Origin: Rhizobiaceae bacterium
GTDB taxonomy: Bacteria; Pseudomonadota; Alphaproteobacteria; Rhizobiales; Rhizobiaceae
Reading direction: 5' to 3'
Assembly: GCA_016742175.1 (NCBI GenBank)
Contig: JACVCH010000001.1
Coordinates: forward strand, 1-64,000
Length of the DNA: 64,000 nucleotides
Positions 37,627-49,390 of the stretch are shown here, piece by piece (position 1 is the first letter of the stretch; each line of letters starts with the position of its first letter). Under the pieces are notes generated by a model. It searched no databases, was not told the origin of the DNA, and worked only from the letters and a program-made list of their open reading frames with translations. The position numbers and the translations under genes were made by a program.

Positions 37627-38781
37627 ATGCCGCATGACGGCCTGCCCGAATTCCGCTCGGTCCGGGATGCCTATCTCGACCGCGTGGCGCATGGCGCGCT
37701 GTCGCGCGACGAGCGGCAACTCGCGCTGGCCGACCGGTTCGACCGCCTCACGGCCGAAATCCGCACTAGGCGGCTGGCTGCAAAGTCGAGCGCGCTCGGC
37801 TGGCTGTTCGGCAAGCGCCGCGAGGCGCGGGAACTGGTGAAGGGGCTTTACCTTCATGGCGGGGTCGGGCGCGGCAAGACCATGCTGATGGACCTCTTCT
37901 TCGAACTCCTGCCGGTCAAGCGCAAGCGGCGCGCGCATTTCAACGACTTCATGGCCGACGTTCACGACCGCATCGGGCGGCACCGCGACGCGCTGAAGCG
38001 CGGCGACACGAAGGAGGCGGATCCCATTCCCGTCGTCGCCGCGGCGCTCGCGGACGAGGCATGGGTGCTCTGCTTCGACGAGTTCACCGTCACCGACATC
38101 GCCGACGCGATGATCCTGTCACGCTTGTTCACGGCGCTGTTCGAGCGCGGCGTGGTGCTCGTCGCCACCTCCAACGTCGCGCCGGACGATCTCTACCGCG
38201 ACGGGCTCAATCGCGGCCTCTTCCTGCCCTTCGTCACCGTGCTCAAGGCGCATTGCGAGATCCTGCCGCTCGACGGGACGACGGATTACCGGCTGGAAAA
38301 GCTCGTCCGCATTCCGGTCTACATCACGCCCTGCGACGGCGAGGGCGCGCGGCTGATGGACCAGGCCTGGGAGGTCGCCAGTTCCGGGCACCAGACCCAG
38401 CCGCGGACGATCCATGTGAAGGGCCGCGACGTCGCCGTGCCAATGGCGAACGGGCGCACGGCGCGCTTCGCCTTCGAGGATTTGTGCGCCCAGCCGCTCG
38501 GCGCGCGCGACTACCTCGCCATCGCCGCCGAGTTCGACACGATCCTCGTCGACTGCGTGCCGGCGATGGGGCTCGACCGGCGCAATGAGGCCAAGCGCTT
38601 CATTCTCCTCGTCGACACGCTCTACGACCGCAGGATCCGGCTGATCCTCTCGGCCGAGGTGCCGCCGCAGGATCTCTACCATGCGCGCACCGGCACCGAG
38701 GCGTTCGAATTCGACCGCACGGTCTCGCGCCTGATTGAAATGCAGAGCGCCGAATGGGTCTCCGCCGCGCGGGCGGCGTGA
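37627..38781 (+). CDS. zapE: Cell division protein ZapE (AFG1-like ATPase)
   Basis: A 384-residue AAA-type ATPase: Walker A GGVGRGKT (about residues 78-85) and Walker B VLCFDEF. Relatives bind FtsZ at the constricting ring (ZapE) or act on mitochondrial respiratory proteins (AFG1/LACE1). Full length. The ATG at 37627 is 19 bases after the Omp19-like gene; upstream in-frame sequence belongs to that gene. It precedes the mdh operon, as in many alphaproteobacteria. Confidence 0.93.
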   Translation: MPHDGLPEFRSVRDAYLDRVAHGALSRDERQLALADRFDRLTAEIRTRRLAAKSSALGWLFGKRREARELVKGLYLHGGVGRGKTMLMDLFFELLPVKRKRRAHFNDFMADVHDRIGRHRDALKRGDTKEADPIPVVAAALADEAWVLCFDEFTVTDIADAMILSRLFTALFERGVVLVATSNVAPDDLYRDGLNRGLFLPFVTVLKAHCEILPLDGTTDYRLEKLVRIPVYITPCDGEGARLMDQAWEVASSGHQTQPRTIHVKGRDVAVPMANGRTARFAFEDLCAQPLGARDYLAIAAEFDTILVDCVPAMGLDRRNEAKRFILLVDTLYDRRIRLILSAEVPPQDLYHARTGTEAFEFDRTVSRLIEMQSAEWVSAARAA

Positions 38782-38787
38782 ACTTTC

Positions 38788-38802
38788 TTACGTTTACGTA
38801 AA
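38788..38802. promoter_or_regulatory. Palindromic operator-like site upstream of mdh
   Basis: TTACGTTTACGTAAA contains a perfect 10-bp palindrome TTTACGTAAA (38793-38802). It lies about 175 bases before mdh in an AT-rich stretch and could bind a TetR- or GntR-type dimer controlling the TCA operon. The regulator is unknown. Confidence 0.4.
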
Positions 38803-38815
38803 TCCCGTTATATCT

Positions 38816-39941
<1,126 letters not shown>

Positions 39942-39953
39942 GGATTTCCCGGC

Positions 39954-41150
<1,197 letters not shown>

Positions 41151-41155
41151 GCCTG

Positions 41156-42058
41156 ATGTCCATCCTCGTCAACAAAGACACCAAGGTTCTCGTCCAGGGC
41201 CTCACGGGCAAGACCGGCACGTTCCACACCGAACAGGCGCTCGCCTATCACGGCACGCAGATGGTCGGCGGCATCCATCCGAAGAAGGGCGGCGAGACGT
41301 GGACGGGATCGAAGGGCGAGAGCCTGCCGATCTTCGCCACCGTCGCCGAAGGCAAGGAGCGGACCGGCGCCGATGCGTCGGTGATCTACGTTCCGCCGGC
41401 AGGCGCGGCGGATGCGATCCTCGAGGCGATCGAGGCCGAGATCGGCCTCATCGTCTGCATTACCGAGGGCATCCCGGTCATGGACATGGTGAAGGTCAAG
41501 GCGCGCCTCGACCGTTCGTCCTCGCGCCTGATCGGCCCGAACTGCCCCGGCGTGCTGACGCCCGACGAGTGCAAGATCGGCATCATGCCGGGCAATATCT
41601 TCAAGAAGGGCTCGGTCGGCGTTGTCTCGCGCTCCGGCACGCTTACCTATGAGGCGGTCTTCCAGACCACCAATGCCGGCCTCGGCCAGACGACGGCCGT
41701 CGGCATCGGCGGCGATCCGGTCAAGGGCACCGAGTTCATCGACATGCTCGAGATGTTCCTCGCCGACGACGAAACCAAGTCGATCATCATGATCGGCGAG
41801 ATCGGCGGCTCGGCCGAGGAAGACGCCGCGCAGTTCCTGCGCGACGAGGCCAAGCGCGGCCGAAAGAAGCCGATGGCCGGCTTCATCGCGGGCCGCACGG
41901 CACCGGAAGGCCGCACCATGGGCCATGCCGGCGCGGTCATCTCGGGCGGCAAGGGCGGCGCGGAAGACAAGATCGCGGCGATGGAGGCGGCGGGCATCCG
42001 CGTGTCCCCCTCGCCGGCACGTCTCGGCACGACGCTGGTCGAGGCATTGAAAGGTTAG
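41156..42058 (+). CDS. sucD: Succinyl-CoA synthetase alpha subunit
   Basis: A 300-residue CoA-binding subunit carrying the phosphorylated histidine in [12 protein letters not shown] (about residue 257). N-terminal [17 protein letters not shown] is typical. It is followed by an inverted repeat before sucA. Confidence 0.97.
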   Translation: MSILVNKDTKVLVQGLTGKTGTFHTEQALAYHGTQMVGGIHPKKGGETWTGSKGESLPIFATVAEGKERTGADASVIYVPPAGAADAILEAIEAEIGLIVCITEGIPVMDMVKVKARLDRSSSRLIGPNCPGVLTPDECKIGIMPGNIFKKGSVGVVSRSGTLTYEAVFQTTNAGLGQTTAVGIGGDPVKGTEFIDMLEMFLADDETKSIIMIGEIGGSAEEDAAQFLRDEAKRGRKKPMAGFIAGRTAPEGRTMGHAGAVISGGKGGAEDKIAAMEAAGIRVSPSPARLGTTLVEALKG

Positions 42059-42151
42059 TGAATGGTGAATTGTGAATGGTGAATGGGATGATGGATAGGC
42101 CGCCACGCTTCGGCCCAAACCATTCACCATTCACCATTTTCCCATTCACCC
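42059..42151. repeat. Palindromic intergenic element, family E, between sucD and sucA
   Basis: Left arm of GTGAATGGTGAA-type units (42059-42087) and right arm of TTCACCATTCACC units (42121-42150) form an imperfect inverted repeat of about 30 bp with a GC-rich centre (GCCGCCACGCTTCGGC). Each arm is internally repetitive in GAATGGT. It begins on the base after the sucD stop codon. Confidence 0.88.
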
Positions 42152-42191
42152 CAAAAAGGAGACGGAGCGCGGCGCTCCGAGATTGAAGAAC

Positions 42192-45182
42192 ATGGCACGT
42201 CAGGACCAGGCCAACGACCGGGCTTCGCTCACCTCGTTCCTCTATGGCGGCAACGCCGCCTATATCGACGAGCTTTATGCGTCCTGGCAGGAGAACCCCA
42301 ACGCGGTCGAGCCGGAATGGCGCGCGTTCTTCGCCGAACTGAAGGACGATGCGGAGAGCGTCAAGAAGGGCGCCGCCGGTGCTTCCTGGTCGAAGAAGAA
42401 CTGGCCGGTCGCGGCCAATGGCGAACTCGTCTCGGCCCTCGACGGCAATTGGGGCGCGATCGAACAGCATTTCGACAAGAAGCTGAAGGCGAAGGCCGCC
42501 AACGGCGCCGCGGCCGCCATTTCGGCGGACGAGATGCAGCGCGCCGCGCGCGATTCCGTCCGCGCCATCATGATGATCCGCGCCTTCCGCATGCGCGGCC
42601 ATCTCCACGCCAATCTCGATCCGCTCGGCATCGCCGAGGCCAAGGAAGACTACAACGAGCTGTCGCCGGAGAACTACGGCTTCACGGAAGCCGACTGGGA
42701 CCGGCCGATCTTCATCGACCACGTGCTCGGGCTCGAATTCGCCACCGTGCGCGAGATGGTCGACATCTTGAAGCGCACCTATTGCTCGACGCTCGGCGTC
42801 GAGTTCATGCACATCTCCAATCCCGAGGAGAAGGCCTGGATCCAGGAGCGCATCGAGGGGCCGGACAAGGGCATCGAATTCACCGCCAACGGCAAGAAGG
42901 CGATCCTCGCCAAGCTGGTCGAGGCGGAGGGCTTCGAGCAGTTCATCGACGTCAAGTACAAGGGCACCAAGCGCTTCGGCCTCGACGGCGGCGAGGCGCT
43001 GATCCCGGCGCTCGAGCAGATCATCAAGCGCGGCGGCGCCATGGGCTTGAAGGAGATCGTGCTCGGCATGGCCCATCGCGGCCGCCTCAACGTGCTCTCG
43101 CAGGTGATGCAAAAGCCCCACCGCGCGATCTTCCACGAGTTCAAGGGCGGCTCGTTCGCGCCGGACGACGTCGAGGGCTCGGGCGACGTGAAGTACCATC
43201 TCGGCGCCTCGTCGGACCGCGAGTTCGACGGCAACAAGGTGCACCTGTCGCTGACGGCCAACCCGTCGCACCTCGAAATCGTCAACCCCGTCGTCATGGG
43301 CAAGGCGCGCGCAAAGCAGGACCAGATCTTCGGCCGCACGCGCGAGGAAGTCGTGCCGATCGAGGAGCGCGCCAAGGTGCTGCCGCTCCTGCTTCACGGC
43401 GATGCGGCCTTTGCGGGCCAAGGCGTCGTCGCCGAGATCCTCGGCCTGTCGGGCCTGCGCGGCCACCGCGTCGCGGGCACGCTGCACTTCATCATCAACA
43501 ACCAGATCGGCTTCACCACCAATCCGCGCTTCTCGCGCTCCTCGCCCTATCCGTCGGATGTGGCGAAGATGATCGAGGCGCCGATCTTCCATGTGAACGG
43601 CGACGATCCGGAAGCCGTCGTCTACGCGGCCAAGGTCGCGATGGAATACCGGATGACGTTCCACAAGCCGGCCGTCGTCGACATGTTCTGCTACCGCCGC
43701 TTCGGCCATAACGAGGGCGACGAGCCGGCGTTCACGCAGCCGATCATGTACAAGTCGATCCGCCAGCACCACACCAGCGTGCAGCTCTATTCGGCCAAGC
43801 TCATCTCCGAAGGCGTCGTCTCGGAAGACGAGGTTGAGAAGATGCGGGCCGACTGGCGCGCCCATCTCGAGCAGGAATGGGAATCCGGCCAGGCCTACAA
43901 GCCGAACAAGGCCGATTGGCTCGACGGCGCGTGGTCGGGGCTTCGCACCGCGGACACGCAGGATGAGATGCGCCGCGGCAAGACGGCGATGCCGGTCAAG
44001 TCGCTGAAGGAGATCGGCCGCAAGCTGACCGAAGTGCCGAAGGATTTCGAGGCGCACAAGACCATCCAGCGCTTCCTCGACAACCGCCGCAAGATGATCG
44101 ACACGGGCGAGGGCATCGACTGGTCGACCGCCGAGGCGCTCGCCTTCGGTGCGATCCTCATGGACGGCAACCCGATCCGCCTCTCGGGCCAGGATTCGGA
44201 GCGCGGCACGTTCAGCCAGCGCCACTCGGTCCTCTACGACCAGCGCGACGAGAACCGCTACATCCCGCTCAACAACCTCGGACCGCAGCAGGCCAATTAC
44301 GAAGTCATCAACTCGATGCTGTCGGAAGAGGCGGTGCTCGGCTTCGAATACGGCTTCAGCCTCGCCGAGCCGCGCGCGCTGACGCTGTGGGAAGCCCAGT
44401 TCGGCGATTTCGCCAATGGCGCGCAGGTCGTGTTCGACCAGTTCATCTCATCGGGCGAGCGCAAGTGGCTGCGCATGTCGGGTCTCGTCTGCCTCCTGCC
44501 GCACGGCTATGAGGGGCAGGGTCCGGAGCACTCCTCTGCACGCCTCGAACGCTTCCTGCAGATGTGCGCGGAAGACAACATGCAGGTCGCCAACGTCACC
44601 ACGCCAGCGAACTACTTCCACATCCTGCGCCGTCAGTTGAAGCGCGATTTCCGCAAGCCGCTGATCATGATGACGCCGAAGTCGCTGCTGCGCCACAAGC
44701 GCGCCGTGTCGACGCTGTCGGAAATCTCGGGCGAAAGCTCGTTCCACCGCCTGCTGTGGGATGACGCGCAGTATCTCGGCGACCAGCCGATCAAGCTGGT
44801 CAAGGATTCCAAGATCCGCCGCGTCGTCATGTGCTCGGGCAAGGTCTATTATGACCTTTACGAGGAGCGCGAGAAGCGCGGCATCGACGACGTCTATCTC
44901 CTGCGCGTGGAACAGCTCTACCCGTTCCCGGCCAAGGCGCTGATCAACGAACTCTCGCGCTTCCGCAACGCCGAGATGGTGTGGTGCCAGGAAGAGCCGA
45001 AGAACATGGGCTCCTGGGCCTTCATCGATCCCTATCTGGAATGGGTGCTGCAGCACATCGACGCCAAGCACCAGCGTGTGCGCTATACCGGCCGTCCGGC
45101 CGCGGCATCGCCGGCCACCGGCCTGATGTCGAAGCATCTCGCACAGCTCGAAGCGTTCCTCGAAGACGCGCTCGGCGAATAG
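42192..45182 (+). CDS. sucA: 2-oxoglutarate dehydrogenase E1 component
   Basis: A 996-residue thiamine-diphosphate enzyme that decarboxylates 2-oxoglutarate and transfers succinyl to the lipoyl group of SucB. The TPP site [13 protein letters not shown] ... NNQIGFTT is present, as is the AHRGRLN region. N-terminal [18 protein letters not shown] is the E2-binding start. ATG at 42192 is used; a TTG at 42183 is also in frame. An AAGGAGACGGAGC stretch lies further upstream than ideal. Confidence 0.96.
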   Translation: MARQDQANDRASLTSFLYGGNAAYIDELYASWQENPNAVEPEWRAFFAELKDDAESVKKGAAGASWSKKNWPVAANGELVSALDGNWGAIEQHFDKKLKAKAANGAAAAISADEMQRAARDSVRAIMMIRAFRMRGHLHANLDPLGIAEAKEDYNELSPENYGFTEADWDRPIFIDHVLGLEFATVREMVDILKRTYCSTLGVEFMHISNPEEKAWIQERIEGPDKGIEFTANGKKAILAKLVEAEGFEQFIDVKYKGTKRFGLDGGEALIPALEQIIKRGGAMGLKEIVLGMAHRGRLNVLSQVMQKPHRAIFHEFKGGSFAPDDVEGSGDVKYHLGASSDREFDGNKVHLSLTANPSHLEIVNPVVMGKARAKQDQIFGRTREEVVPIEERAKVLPLLLHGDAAFAGQGVVAEILGLSGLRGHRVAGTLHFIINNQIGFTTNPRFSRSSPYPSDVAKMIEAPIFHVNGDDPEAVVYAAKVAMEYRMTFHKPAVVDMFCYRRFGHNEGDEPAFTQPIMYKSIRQHHTSVQLYSAKLISEGVVSEDEVEKMRADWRAHLEQEWESGQAYKPNKADWLDGAWSGLRTADTQDEMRRGKTAMPVKSLKEIGRKLTEVPKDFEAHKTIQRFLDNRRKMIDTGEGIDWSTAEALAFGAILMDGNPIRLSGQDSERGTFSQRHSVLYDQRDENRYIPLNNLGPQQANYEVINSMLSEEAVLGFEYGFSLAEPRALTLWEAQFGDFANGAQVVFDQFISSGERKWLRMSGLVCLLPHGYEGQGPEHSSARLERFLQMCAEDNMQVANVTTPANYFHILRRQLKRDFRKPLIMMTPKSLLRHKRAVSTLSEISGESSFHRLLWDDAQYLGDQPIKLVKDSKIRRVVMCSGKVYYDLYEEREKRGIDDVYLLRVEQLYPFPAKALINELSRFRNAEMVWCQEEPKNMGSWAFIDPYLEWVLQHIDAKHQRVRYTGRPAAASPATGLMSKHLAQLEAFLEDALGE

Positions 45183-45210
45183 AAACGAACAAAGGCAAGG
45201 CAACGAAACG

Positions 45211-46431
45211 ATGGCCACCGAAATCCGCGTCCCGACCCTGGGCGAATCCGTCGCAGAGGCAACCATCGGCAAGTGGTTCAAGAAGGCCGGCGACGCCATC
45301 GCCGCCGACGAGCCGATCGTCGAACTGGAAACCGACAAGGTGACCGTCGAGGTGCCTGCGCCGGCCGCCGGCACCCTGTCCGAGATCACCGTCAAGGAAG
45401 GCGAGACGGTCGAGGTCGGCGCGCTTCTCGGCATGATCGCAGCCGGCTCGAGCGCGGCCGCCGCTCCGAAGAAGGACGAGGCGCCGAAGGCGGAAGCCAA
45501 GGCCGCTCCCGCGAAGGAAGAAAAGGCTCCGGCCAAGTCCGGCGACATGCCGGCCGCACCGTCCGCCGCCAAGCTGATGGCCGAGAAGAACGTCTCGGCC
45601 GACCAGGTTTCCGGCTCCGGCAAGCGCGGCCAGGTTCTCAAGGGCGACGTGCTCGACGCGATTGCCAAGGGCCCGGCTGCCAAGGCAGAGGCCCCGCAGG
45701 CTCCGCGCGCGCCGTCCTCCGGCGACGATGCCTCGCGCGAGGAACGCGTGAAGATGACGCGCCTGCGCCAGACCATCGCGCGCCGCCTCAAGGATGCGCA
45801 GGACACCGCCGCCATGCTGACCACCTTCAACGAGGTGGACATGAAGCCGGTCATGGATCTGCGCTCCAAGTACAAGGATCTGTTCGAGAAGAAGCACGGC
45901 GTGAAGCTCGGCTTCATGGGCTTCTTCACCAAGGCGGTGACCCATGCGCTCGCCGAGATCCCGGCGGTCAATGCCGAGATCGACGGCACCGACATCATCT
46001 ACAAGAACTTCGCCCATATCGGCGTCGCCGTCGGCACCGACAAGGGCTTGGTCGTGCCGGTGGTGCGCAATGCGGACGCCATGTCGATCGCCGAGATCGA
46101 GAAGGAAATCGGCCGCCTCGGCGTCGCCGCGCGCGACGGCAAGCTCGGCATGGCCGACATGCAGGGCGGCACCTTCACCATCTCGAATGGCGGCGTCTAC
46201 GGCTCCTTGATGTCGACGCCGATCCTCAACGCGCCGCAGTCGGGCATCCTCGGCATGCACAAGATCCAGGAGCGACCGGTCGTCGTGGGCGGCCAGATCG
46301 TCATCCGCCCGATGATGTATCTCGCGCTCTCCTATGATCACCGCATCGTCGACGGCAAGGAAGCCGTGACCTTCCTCGTGCGCGTCAAGGAGACGCTGGA
46401 GGACCCCGAGCGCCTCGTCCTCGACTTGTAG
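45211..46431 (+). CDS. sucB: Dihydrolipoyllysine succinyltransferase (2-oxoglutarate dehydrogenase E2)
   Basis: A 406-residue E2: N-terminal lipoyl domain with the lipoylated lysine in [12 protein letters not shown] (K43), an Ala/Pro/Lys-rich hinge (about residues 80-110), the peripheral-subunit binding domain (about 113-150) and the catalytic domain ending with [13 protein letters not shown]. It transfers succinyl to CoA. Its stop codon lies inside a small hairpin. Confidence 0.97.
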   Translation: MATEIRVPTLGESVAEATIGKWFKKAGDAIAADEPIVELETDKVTVEVPAPAAGTLSEITVKEGETVEVGALLGMIAAGSSAAAAPKKDEAPKAEAKAAPAKEEKAPAKSGDMPAAPSAAKLMAEKNVSADQVSGSGKRGQVLKGDVLDAIAKGPAAKAEAPQAPRAPSSGDDASREERVKMTRLRQTIARRLKDAQDTAAMLTTFNEVDMKPVMDLRSKYKDLFEKKHGVKLGFMGFFTKAVTHALAEIPAVNAEIDGTDIIYKNFAHIGVAVGTDKGLVVPVVRNADAMSIAEIEKEIGRLGVAARDGKLGMADMQGGTFTISNGGVYGSLMSTPILNAPQSGILGMHKIQERPVVVGGQIVIRPMMYLALSYDHRIVDGKEAVTFLVRVKETLEDPERLVLDL

Positions 46432-46438
46432 GACGAGG
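46413..46438 (+). promoter_or_regulatory. Hairpin spanning the sucB stop codon
   Basis: CCTCGTCCT (46413-46421) and AGGACGAGG (46430-46438) form a perfect 9-bp stem with an 8-nt loop; the sucB TAG (46429-46431) lies at the loop/stem border. There is no T-run, so it is more likely an mRNA-stability or processing hairpin than a terminator. Confidence 0.45.
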
Positions 46439-46456
46439 TCAGCGAGGCTTTCCGCC

Positions 46457-46885
46457 ATGGCGTACGATCCCGACATTCCGCCGATCCAGGTTCACCTGTG
46501 CGTCAAGGGCGGGAAGGCGGCCGTCGCCTGGTACGAGACCGCCTTCGAGGCGGTCGAGACCTACGAGCAGATGGCCGAGGACGGAACCCGCATCCTGCAC
46601 GCCAACCTCGCGCTGTTCGGCTCCGAGGTCATGCTGCATGACGAGTTTCCCGAATTCGGCGGCGACGTGATGGGACCGGACACGCGCGGCGGCGCCAGCA
46701 TGACGGTCTCGGTCAACCTGTCGACGCCGGAAAAGGTGGACGCCGCCTTCGCGCGGGCCGTGGAGGCCGGAGCGGATGTGGTGATGAAGCCCGCCGACGT
46801 GTTCTGGGGCGCGCGCTATGCGAAATTGCGCGACCCGTTCGGCCACGTCTGGGCATTCAATGCGCCGTTGGGTGCGCGCAGATGA
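46457..46885 (+). CDS. VOC family (glyoxalase/PhnB-like) protein
   Basis: A 142-residue protein with the PhnB-like VOC fold: IQVHLCVKGGKAAVAWYETAFEAVE start, HANLALFGSEVMLHDE in the middle, and the end WGARYAKLRDPFGHVWAFN with a likely metal residue. Substrate unknown. It starts 26 bases after sucB, so it is probably cotranscribed with the TCA genes. Confidence 0.9.
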   Translation: MAYDPDIPPIQVHLCVKGGKAAVAWYETAFEAVETYEQMAEDGTRILHANLALFGSEVMLHDEFPEFGGDVMGPDTRGGASMTVSVNLSTPEKVDAAFARAVEAGADVVMKPADVFWGARYAKLRDPFGHVWAFNAPLGARR

Positions 46886-46910
46886 CAGGATACATCGTCG
46901 CCCCTTCGCG

Positions 46911-47022
46911 CCCCCATCTGCCCTGCCGGGCATCTCCCCCGCAAGGGGGGAGATCACGCGGTGTCAATGACGAGACTAATCTCCCCCCTCGCGGGGGAGA
47001 TGGCCGGCAGGCCAGAGGGGGG
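46911..47022. repeat. Palindromic intergenic element, family A copy 4
   Basis: A 112-bp, more diverged copy between the VOC and SDR genes. Arms have compensating-looking changes (GCCCTGCCGGGC on the left, GGCCGGCAGGCC on the right), and five rather than six C residues begin the left arm. Inner GGGGGGAGAT and ATCTCCCCCC parts are kept. Confidence 0.88.
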
Positions 47023-47069
47023 CGCCGTAGAGTGCTTCGATCGGTGATTGGCCTTCAGGAATGTTGCGC

Positions 47070-47816
47070 ATGACCCCCCGCATCCTCATCATCACCGGCG
47101 CCTCCCGCGGCATCGGCGCCGCTACCGCCCGGCTTGCCGGCGCGGCCGGCTATGACGTCCTCGTCAACTACGTCTCCAACTCGGATGCCGCCGCCTCCGT
47201 CGTCGCCGAAATCGAATCCGCCGGCGGACGCGCCTTCGCGGTCCAGGCCGACGCATCCACCGCGGCCGGCATCGCCACGATCTTCGCTGCTGCCGACGCG
47301 CGCGGCAAACTCGCCGGCCTCGTCAACAATGCCGGAATCGTCGATGCCAAGTCGCGCGTCGACGAGATGGACGAGGCACGTCTGACGCGCATGATGCGCA
47401 CCAACATCGTCGGGCCCATGCTGTGCGCAGGAGAAGCCGTGAAACGTCTCTCCACGCTCAACGGCGGCGCGGGCGGCGCCATCGTCAACGTCTCCTCGGT
47501 CGCGGCAAAGCTCGGCAGCCCGGCGGAATATGTCGACTATGCCGCCTCCAAGGCCGCGATCGACACGTTCACGCTCGGCCTTGCCCGCGAAGTCGCGGCC
47601 GAGGGCATTCGCGTCAACGCGGTGCGGCCCGGCATCATCGACACTGAAATCCATGCCTCGGGCGGCCAGCCCGATCGTGTCGCGCGCGTCAGGGGCATGG
47701 TTCCCATGCTGCGCGAGGGCAAGGCCGACGAGGTGGCGCACGCCATCCTGTGGCTTTTGTCCGACGAGGCATCCTACACGACAGGCGCGCTGCTCGACGT
47801 CGGCGGCGGGCGCTAA
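47070..47816 (+). CDS. SDR family oxidoreductase
   Basis: A 248-residue classical short-chain dehydrogenase: GASRGIGAATA nucleotide loop, NNAGIV, catalytic Ser in VNVSSVAA and YxxxK in YVDYAASKAA, and the end TTGALLDVGGGR. The substrate cannot be told. ATG at 47070 is preferred because AGGA lies nine bases upstream; an ATG at 47061 directly abuts that AGGA. It lies between sucB and lpdA, 24 bases before lpdA. Confidence 0.92.
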   Translation: MTPRILIITGASRGIGAATARLAGAAGYDVLVNYVSNSDAAASVVAEIESAGGRAFAVQADASTAAGIATIFAAADARGKLAGLVNNAGIVDAKSRVDEMDEARLTRMMRTNIVGPMLCAGEAVKRLSTLNGGAGGAIVNVSSVAAKLGSPAEYVDYAASKAAIDTFTLGLAREVAAEGIRVNAVRPGIIDTEIHASGGQPDRVARVRGMVPMLREGKADEVAHAILWLLSDEASYTTGALLDVGGGR

Positions 47817-47840
47817 CATATCATCAGGAAGGACGGATCA

Positions 47841-49247
47841 ATGAGCTATGATGTTGTGGTGATCGGCGCGGGGCCGGGCGGCTATGTGTGCGCCATCAAG
47901 GCGGCGCAGCTTGGGCTCAAGGTCGGGCTCGTCGAAAAGCGCGCGACGCCCGGCGGCACCTGCATCAATATCGGCTGCATTCCGTCGAAGGCGCTGCTGC
48001 ACGCCTCCGAAATGTTCGCCGAGGCCGGCCATTCCTTCGCCGCGCTCGGAATCGACGTCGGCAAGCCCAAGCTCGACCTCGACAAGATGCTCGGCCACCG
48101 GCAGGCGACGGTCGACGCCAACGTCAAGGGCCTCGAATTCCTGATCAAGAAGAACAAGATCGACTGGCTGCGCGGCACCGGCAAGGTGATCGGGCAGGGC
48201 AAGCTCTCCGTCACCGGCGACGACGGTGCGGAGACGGAGATCGAGGCGAAGAGCATCGTCATCGCCACCGGCTCCGACGTCGCCGGCATTCCGGGCGTCG
48301 ACGTCAAGTTCGACGAGAAGGTCGTCGTCTCGTCCACCGGTGCGCTCGCGCTGGAAAAGGTGCCGGGCACGCTCGTCGTCGTCGGAGGCGGCGTCATCGG
48401 GCTCGAGCTCGGCTCGGTCTGGTCGCGCCTCGGCGCCAAGGTCACGGTCGTCGAATATCTCGACACGATCCTCGGCGGCATGGACGGCGAAGTCGCCAAG
48501 CAGTTCCAGAAGCTCCTCGCCAAGCAGGGCCTCGACTTCAAGCTCGGCGCCAAGGTCACCGGTGTCGCCAAGTCGGGCAAGGGCGCCAAGGTCACGTTCG
48601 AGCCGGTCAAGGGCGGCGATGCCGAGACGCTCGACGCCGATGTCGTGCTGGTCGCCACCGGCCGCCGCCCCTTCGTCGACGGGCTCGGCCTCGAGGCTGC
48701 GGGCGTCACGCTCGACGAGCGCGGCCGTGTCGCGGTCGACGATCATTTCCGCACCTCGGTCCCGGGCGTCTACGCGATCGGCGACGTCATCCGCGGCCCG
48801 ATGCTCGCCCACAAAGGCGAGGATGAGGGCGTGGCCGTCGCGGAGATCATCGCCGGCCAGGCCGGCCATGTGAACTACGACGTCATCCCGAGCGTCGTCT
48901 ATACGAGCCCCGAAGTCGCCTCGGTCGGCAAGACGGAAGAAGAGCTGAAGAAGGCCGGCATCGCCTTTAAGGCCGGCAAGTTCCCGTTCTCCGCCAACGG
49001 CCGCGCCCGCGCCATGCAGCAGACGGACGGCTTCGTGAAGGTTCTGGCCGACGAGTCCACCGACCGCCTGCTCGGCGTCCACATCGTCGGCTTCGGCGCC
49101 GGCGAGATGATCCACGAGGCGGCGGTGCTGATGGAATTCGGCGGCTCCTCCGAAGACCTCGCCCGTACCTGCCACGCGCACCCGACTATGTCGGAAGCGG
49201 TCAAGGAAGCGGCGTTGGCGACGTTCTTCAAGCCGATCCACATGTAG
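47841..49247 (+). CDS. lpdA: Dihydrolipoyl dehydrogenase (E3)
   Basis: A 468-residue FAD flavoprotein that reoxidises dihydrolipoamide of the 2-oxoglutarate dehydrogenase complex. FAD loop [14 protein letters not shown], redox disulfide [16 protein letters not shown] loop [12 protein letters not shown] and the catalytic His in HAHPTMSE are present. Lies at the end of the TCA operon; AAGGAAGGA precedes the ATG. Confidence 0.97.
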   Translation: MSYDVVVIGAGPGGYVCAIKAAQLGLKVGLVEKRATPGGTCINIGCIPSKALLHASEMFAEAGHSFAALGIDVGKPKLDLDKMLGHRQATVDANVKGLEFLIKKNKIDWLRGTGKVIGQGKLSVTGDDGAETEIEAKSIVIATGSDVAGIPGVDVKFDEKVVVSSTGALALEKVPGTLVVVGGGVIGLELGSVWSRLGAKVTVVEYLDTILGGMDGEVAKQFQKLLAKQGLDFKLGAKVTGVAKSGKGAKVTFEPVKGGDAETLDADVVLVATGRRPFVDGLGLEAAGVTLDERGRVAVDDHFRTSVPGVYAIGDVIRGPMLAHKGEDEGVAVAEIIAGQAGHVNYDVIPSVVYTSPEVASVGKTEEELKKAGIAFKAGKFPFSANGRARAMQQTDGFVKVLADESTDRLLGVHIVGFGAGEMIHEAAVLMEFGGSSEDLARTCHAHPTMSEAVKEAALATFFKPIHM

Positions 49248-49259
49248 GCGACAACGAGC

Positions 49260-49383
49260 GTCATCCCGGCCGAAATCGAGCGAAGCGAGATGAGAGCCGG
49301 GACCCATTCCGCGGTCTTTCAGATCACGGAATGGGCCCCTGATAAACGCGCGCCGCTTCGCGCCGCGCATTTTCCGGGGTGAC
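49260..49383. repeat. Palindromic intergenic element, family C, between lpdA and the M3 peptidase gene
   Basis: An inverted repeat with ends GTCATCCCGG / CCGGGGTGAC and an inner perfect CCCATTCCG / CGGAATGGG hairpin. Further small hairpins (GAGCGAAGCGAG-like, GCGCGCCGCTTCGCGCCGCGC) are present. It lies between two convergent genes, eight bases before the peptidase stop codon, and may act as a terminator for both. Confidence 0.85.
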
Positions 49384-49390
49384 GCCTTGC

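Noticed and set aside
41937-44225. 762-codon antisense frame opposite sucA and sucD
   Set aside because: It is a shadow of sucA/sucD and crosses the family E repeat; no ribosome site or domain.
49260-49383. Family C element as a gene remnant
   Set aside because: The sequence is explained by inverted arms and inner hairpins and has no coding character.
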